Assembly: GCA_900112785.1 (NCBI GenBank)
Contig: FONB01000010.1
Location: 1 to 64,000 of the forward strand
From: Phytobacter palmae
GTDB taxonomy: Bacteria; Pseudomonadota; Gammaproteobacteria; Enterobacterales; Enterobacteriaceae
Length of the DNA: 64,000 nt
Direction of reading: 5' to 3'
The stretch's first letter is position 1; the number at the start of each line of letters is the position of its first letter. Made by a program: the position numbers and the translations under genes. This document shows, piece after piece, positions 58,183 to 64,000 of this stretch. The notes beneath the pieces are model-generated. The model was not told the DNA's origin and did not search any database. It saw nothing but the letters and a program-made list of their open reading frames with translations.

Positions 58183-59349
58183 ATGGCCTCAGATGTCGCA
58201 GTTTCCGACCCACTATTTGCTTTGCAACAACAAACACTTATCAGTCTCGCTCGCTCCACGGCACGCACCCTGGGGCTGTATAACGCCGGCCTGTCAGCAG
58301 AGGCGGTACGGCAGAAATATGGCGTAACGCATATCGCTAAACTGGCCAGTAATGAAAACCCGTCGGGCGCCAGTCCGCAGGTAGTCTCAGCATTACAGGC
58401 GGATGCCGCACTCAGCGCCGTCTACTCCGATGCTGCCAGCACGCAATTGCGCGATGTGCTGGCGGACCATACCGGCGTGAGCGCCGAAAATATTGTCACG
58501 GGCAATGGTTCAGAAGACATTCTGCATATGCTGGCGCTGGCCTTTCTTAACCCTGGCGATCGCGTTGTCACGCTGATCCCTTCGTTTGGCCTGCACGAGA
58601 TTTTCCCGCGCATGATGGGCGCGGACGTGACCCTTGTCGGGGTCGATCAACAGCAACAGTTCGACGTTGCGGCCTGGGAGCAGGCGCTCTCCACGCCCGC
58701 GAAAATGGTCATTTTCAGCAATCCGTCAAACCCCGTGGGGTGTATGCTCGACAAAGACGGTTTTGCCCGCATCATTGCCGCCGCGCCGCAGGAGTGCGTG
58801 CTGGTCATTGATGAAGCCTATTTCGAATATTGCCAGGATGACCCGAATTATCCCGACAGCCTGACGGTACTGGCGGCGCAGCCGCGCCCGTGGATTGTGC
58901 TGCGTACCTTTTCAAAAGCCTGGGGGCTGGCGGGACTGCGTGTGGGCTATGGCTTAGCCAGTCACCCTGAACTGGTCAATCTGCTCAACCACGTGCGTAC
59001 CCCCTTTAATATTAACCGCGCAGCGCAGGCGGCAGCGGTGGCGGCGTTGGGCGATCAGGCGCATGTGAAAGCGAGCGTTGCCCTGGTGAACACGCAGCGG
59101 GAGAGTATGGCCGCAGCGCTCAGGCGTCTGGGGTTTTACGTGGCACCCTCACATGCCAATTTCCTCTTCTTTAACTGTGGACGGCCCAGCAATGAGATGG
59201 CGCAGCAGTTGTTGCGCTATGGCGTCATCATCAAGCCGTGGCGGGAGCCTGGCTATGAGCAGTGGATTCGGGTATCGATTGGCAACGAACAGGATAACCA
59301 ACAATTTATCGACGCTCTGCAGGCGATCCTCACGCAGGGGGCTGTGTGA
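58183..59349 (+). CDS. HisC-like PLP aminotransferase in the hut cluster
   Basis: This 388-residue fold-type I aminotransferase resembles histidinol-phosphate aminotransferase. It has KLASNENPSGASP near the start, NGSEDILHMLALAFLNPGDRV, SNPSNPVGCML, the VIDEAYFEY Asp/Tyr pair, the PLP lysine in TFSKAWGLAGLRVGYG, and the closing Arg in WIRVSIG. GGAGGG precedes the ATG at 58183; the frame is open to 58141, but that is REP sequence. It is separate from the biosynthetic hisC operon. From its place I infer a transaminase for histidine/imidazolyl-pyruvate or another aromatic-type oxoacid. Confidence 0.88.
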   Translation: MASDVAVSDPLFALQQQTLISLARSTARTLGLYNAGLSAEAVRQKYGVTHIAKLASNENPSGASPQVVSALQADAALSAVYSDAASTQLRDVLADHTGVSAENIVTGNGSEDILHMLALAFLNPGDRVVTLIPSFGLHEIFPRMMGADVTLVGVDQQQQFDVAAWEQALSTPAKMVIFSNPSNPVGCMLDKDGFARIIAAAPQECVLVIDEAYFEYCQDDPNYPDSLTVLAAQPRPWIVLRTFSKAWGLAGLRVGYGLASHPELVNLLNHVRTPFNINRAAQAAAVAALGDQAHVKASVALVNTQRESMAAALRRLGFYVAPSHANFLFFNCGRPSNEMAQQLLRYGVIIKPWREPGYEQWIRVSIGNEQDNQQFIDALQAILTQGAV

Positions 59350-60494
59350 AACGGCCGCCACTCAATATTGAAGAACTACGCCATCGGGCCAGACGGGCGC
59401 TACCGCGTTTTGCGTTTAGTTATCTTGAAGGGGGTGCGGATGACGAGCAGACGTTGCGGGATAACCGCAGTGCCTTTGCCCGCTGGCGCTTTATTCCCCC
59501 GGTACTCAATGATGCGAGCGAACGCGATCTCTCGGTCACCCTCTGCGGACAGAAACTGGCGGCGCCGCTGCTGATTGCACCTACTGGTTATAACGGCATG
59601 TTGCGTTATGGTGCCGATGCGATGTTAGCGCGTGCCGCCAGAGATGCCGGGATTGGCTATATCCAGAGTACCGTCTCGACCGCACCGATAGAGGAAATCG
59701 CGGCTGAAAATTTGCCCCAGCACTGGTTTCAGCTGTATGTGCTCAAAGATCGGACGGTCACCTCAGGGCTGCTGGCACGCGCAAAAGCGGCAGGGTGCAC
59801 TACGCTTGTGGTCTCCGTTGATGCGGTGCACTTTGGCAATCGGGAAAAAGATAAGCGCAACTACCGCCGTCCGATGAAGCTCTCACTCTCCAGTCTGTTT
59901 GATATTGCGCTACATCCCGCCTGGGTATGGCGCACCATTCGGCCTGCGGGCGTCCCGGGATTTGGCAATTTAACGCCATATGTCCCGGCGGATAAGCAGC
60001 GGGGAGCCGGGGGAGCCAGTTATTTTGCCGGGCAAATGGATACGCGTCTGACCTGGGAGACGCTGGCGTGGATCCGCAGTCAGTGGTCGGGGCCGATGCT
60101 GGTTAAAGGGATTCTCGCGCCGGATGACGCAACGCGGGTGTTTGCGGCGGGAGCCGATGGCATTGTGCTCTCGAACCACGGCGGGCGGCAACTTGATGGT
60201 TCTGTGAGCGCCATGGAGGTGTTATCTGAGATCCGTCACCGCTGCGGGCCGCAGGCCACGATTCTTATCGACAGCGGTTTTCGCCGTGGCACTGACGTGG
60301 TGAAGGCGCTGGCATTGGGGGCGAACGGCGTTTTGCTCGGGCGGCCAATGCTCTATGGCGTGGCCGCTGATGGTGAGGCCGGGGCGAAGCAGGCGCTGGC
60401 GCTGATTTTGCAGGAAGTTGACCGCACCCTGGCACAACTGGGATGTACGTCTATTGCCCGGTTAGGGCCACATTTGCTGCGTCCTCAATCCTGA
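59346..60494 (+). CDS. FMN-dependent 2-hydroxyacid oxidase/dehydrogenase
   Basis: This 382-residue enzyme of the lactate/glycolate oxidase (LldD, HAO) family starts with GTG inside the stop of the aminotransferase. It has FAFSYLEGGADDE near residue 20, FMN-binding APTGYNGML and the family signature SNHGGRQLDG with the active-site His, Gly and Arg near 270, then LIDSGFRRGTDVVKALALGA. It should oxidise a 2-hydroxyacid to the 2-oxoacid. In this place imidazolyl-lactate is a natural guess. No membrane anchor is visible. Confidence 0.9.
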   Translation: MKRPPLNIEELRHRARRALPRFAFSYLEGGADDEQTLRDNRSAFARWRFIPPVLNDASERDLSVTLCGQKLAAPLLIAPTGYNGMLRYGADAMLARAARDAGIGYIQSTVSTAPIEEIAAENLPQHWFQLYVLKDRTVTSGLLARAKAAGCTTLVVSVDAVHFGNREKDKRNYRRPMKLSLSSLFDIALHPAWVWRTIRPAGVPGFGNLTPYVPADKQRGAGGASYFAGQMDTRLTWETLAWIRSQWSGPMLVKGILAPDDATRVFAAGADGIVLSNHGGRQLDGSVSAMEVLSEIRHRCGPQATILIDSGFRRGTDVVKALALGANGVLLGRPMLYGVAADGEAGAKQALALILQEVDRTLAQLGCTSIARLGPHLLRPQS

Positions 60495-60534
60495 CAGGGA
60501 AGAGGGCAGATTTGTTCATCACGGAGAGTCTTTT

Positions 60535-61620
60535 ATGCAGGCACTGAATATCATCTTCCCGGCGCAAATTTTACGTGGCGCAGGCGTTATCAACCGCCTT
60601 GGCGGGGTGTGCGCCGCACTGGGCAAACGCGCGCTGGTTATAGGCGGCCATGCCGGACTGGCGGCGGTGGAGGCGCAGATTCGCCATCAACTGGCGATCA
60701 CGGGGGTTGAACTGGCGGGCCTTGAGTGGTTTGGCGGCGTGTGCAGCGAAGAGAATATTCAGCGTCTGGCCCGGCAGGTCGAGGCGACAGGGGCGGATAT
60801 GGTGATAGGCGTCGGCGGTGGCAAAGCGCTCGATACCAGTAAAGCCGTTGCGGTACAGACGCAGGTGCCGATTGTTACCATCCCCACCATCGCAGCGACC
60901 TGTGCGGCCGTGACGCCATTGACGATCCGCTATCATGCCAATGGTCATTTTCGCGACCTTTTCCCCTTAGCGCAGGCACCTGCGGCGGTCATTATCGACA
61001 GCGAAATTCTGGCAAACGCGCCGCTGCGCTGGCTTGCGGCGGGTCTTGGCGACACGCTGGCAAAATGGTACGAGTTTCGCGCTATCAGCACGCAACATCA
61101 GAACCACAGCGGCGTCGCGCAGGTGTCCAGCGCCAACAGCCGTATCTGTTATGACCTGATCAAGGTTCACGGCCCTGCAGCCTGCGACGCCGTGCGGGCA
61201 GGAAAACCCAACGCCGCGCTGGAACAGGTGCTGGATGCCATCTTTATGTTTGCCGGACTGACATCCCTGATGAGCAGCGGTGCCCATGCCGCCGCCGCCC
61301 ATGCGATTTATGAAGGCTTTACGGTCTGTGATAAAACCCGCGAATTCGGTCACGGGTTACTTGTAGGCTTTGGCAACCTGTGCCTGCTGGCGCTGGAAAA
61401 GCGCAGTGATGAGGAGTTGCTTGAGGCGCTACGTCTGGCGCATGCCTGTGCGTTACCGCTGCGCCTGAGCGACATTGCCGCGCTGGATGCCAGCGAGCTC
61501 GAACAGATTGTGGAAATGTCCGTGCATGCGCCGGATATGGAAAATATGCCGGATAAGGTCACCACACATGCGCTCTACCAGGCTATTGCCCGCGTCGAAG
61601 CGATGGCGGCATTAGTCTGA
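60535..61620 (+). CDS. iron-type alcohol dehydrogenase family protein (HcxA/GldA-like)
   Basis: This 361-residue protein has the NAD(P) segment IGVGGGKALDTSKAVA, then TIPTIAATCAAVTPL and metal-binding Asp in AAGLGDTLAKWYE and His in GAHAAAAHAIYEG and EFGHGLLVGFG. The TIPTIAATCA and GDTLAKWYE segments are shared with E. coli HcxA (YbdH), a 2-oxoacid reductase that acts on 2-oxobutyrate and 2-oxoglutarate. GGAGAG precedes the ATG. It may balance the hydroxyacid and oxoacid forms of the aminotransferase substrate. Glycerol dehydrogenase is a less likely alternative. Confidence 0.88.
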   Translation: MQALNIIFPAQILRGAGVINRLGGVCAALGKRALVIGGHAGLAAVEAQIRHQLAITGVELAGLEWFGGVCSEENIQRLARQVEATGADMVIGVGGGKALDTSKAVAVQTQVPIVTIPTIAATCAAVTPLTIRYHANGHFRDLFPLAQAPAAVIIDSEILANAPLRWLAAGLGDTLAKWYEFRAISTQHQNHSGVAQVSSANSRICYDLIKVHGPAACDAVRAGKPNAALEQVLDAIFMFAGLTSLMSSGAHAAAAHAIYEGFTVCDKTREFGHGLLVGFGNLCLLALEKRSDEELLEALRLAHACALPLRLSDIAALDASELEQIVEMSVHAPDMENMPDKVTTHALYQAIARVEAMAALV

Positions 61621-61648
61621 TTCGACCACCAGATACATCCTGTCACCC

Positions 61649-61677
61649 AAAAAGCTGGCGGCCATGCCAGCTTTTTT
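61649..61677 (+). terminator. terminator of the hut cluster
   Basis: AAAAAGCTGGC and GCCAGCTTTTTT form a stem around a 6-base loop, ending in a T run. It lies 28 bases after the alcohol dehydrogenase stop. Confidence 0.9.
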
Positions 61678-61839
61678 CGTTCTTATGAACAGGCGCTCTG
61701 CCCCACAGCAGTGCGCGATGCCCCAAATTGTCGCAGGATTTACCGATAAATTTCGCAGACGATCACAGATTCAGAATTATATTTTATCGCTGCATAATCT
61801 TTCTGATTTTCTCTCCGCCATCAAGACTTCATCTAATAT

Positions 61840-61869
61840 TATTCACTTTTTATGCAATTTAAGTGAATA
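61840..61869. promoter_or_regulatory. ArgR-like inverted repeat upstream of astC
   Basis: TATTCACTT and AAGTGAATA are perfect inverted 9-base arms separated by 12 bases. ATTCA and TGAAT are the half-site cores of ARG boxes. E. coli astC is activated by ArgR. The assignment is tentative. Confidence 0.45.
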
Positions 61870-61933
61870 GCGGCATGTTTTAACCTATTGATATTTCGTT
61901 GTCAGACCGCGTTTATGCATTTTGATGGCTGGC

Positions 61934-61949
61934 TGGCACGCCCTGTGCA
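61934..61949 (+). promoter_or_regulatory. sigma-54 promoter of the ast operon
   Basis: TGGCACGCCCTGTGCA fits the -24/-12 consensus (TGGCACG, then 4 bases, then TTGCA with one change). It lies 74 bases before the astC start. In E. coli the ast operon has an NtrC-dependent sigma-54 promoter. Confidence 0.8.
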
Positions 61950-61968
61950 ATATACATTTACAGCGTAA

Positions 61969-64000
<2,032 letters not shown>

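Overview
The window is chromosomal DNA of an Enterobacteriaceae bacterium related to Escherichia, Citrobacter, Kluyvera and Enterobacter. Most of it follows the order of the E. coli K-12 segment dgcP-yoaF-yeaO-nimT-nimR-yeaL-yoaI-yeaK-yeaH-yeaG-mipA-yeaE-yeaD-gapA-msrB-yeaC, then pncA-ansA-sppA-ydjA-selD-topB-gdhA-ynjH-nudG-ynjE, then xthA and astCA. I cannot fix the genus. No rRNA, tRNA, CRISPR array or intact insertion sequence was seen.

Bases 1-2820 look like the end of a prophage in the isocitrate dehydrogenase gene. There is the 3' part of a umuC homologue, an alpha/beta hydrolase, a yedK-type SRAP gene, then exactly the last 165 bp of icd followed by a terminator. Bases 2870-5570 are gene-poor, with three small unknown genes. 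Bases 5571-8702 hold a c-di-GMP pair: a GAF/EAL phosphodiesterase and the cyclase DgcP, with a tiny YoaJ-like membrane protein between them.

Bases 9-34 kb are core genes with several inserts relative to K-12: a glutamine-amidotransferase-like gene, a four-gene polar amino acid ABC importer between nimR and yeaL, and a GH31 glycosidase plus GPH sugar symporter between yeaL and yoaI. Between ydjA and selD (34.8-37.4 kb) lies a small decayed island with an unknown secreted repeat protein and a broken tyrosine integrase.

Between xthA and astC (45.2-61.7 kb) sits a large insert: an orphan fimbrial adhesin and a complete histidine utilisation (hut) cluster. The leftward genes are hutC, hutI and hutG. 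The rightward genes are hutF, hutD, a taurine/nitrate-type ABC importer, hutH and hutU, then a HisC-like aminotransferase, an FMN 2-hydroxyacid oxidase and an iron-type alcohol dehydrogenase. HutF plus a formylglutamate-type HutG indicate the five-step histidine pathway. Four near-identical 12-bp palindromes upstream of hutI, hutF, the importer and hutH are likely HutC operators. The last three enzymes could feed imidazolyl-lactate and imidazolyl-pyruvate into histidine, and are the best candidate here for an undescribed system. The window ends in the arginine succinyltransferase operon (astC, astA), with a sigma-54 type promoter ahead of astC.
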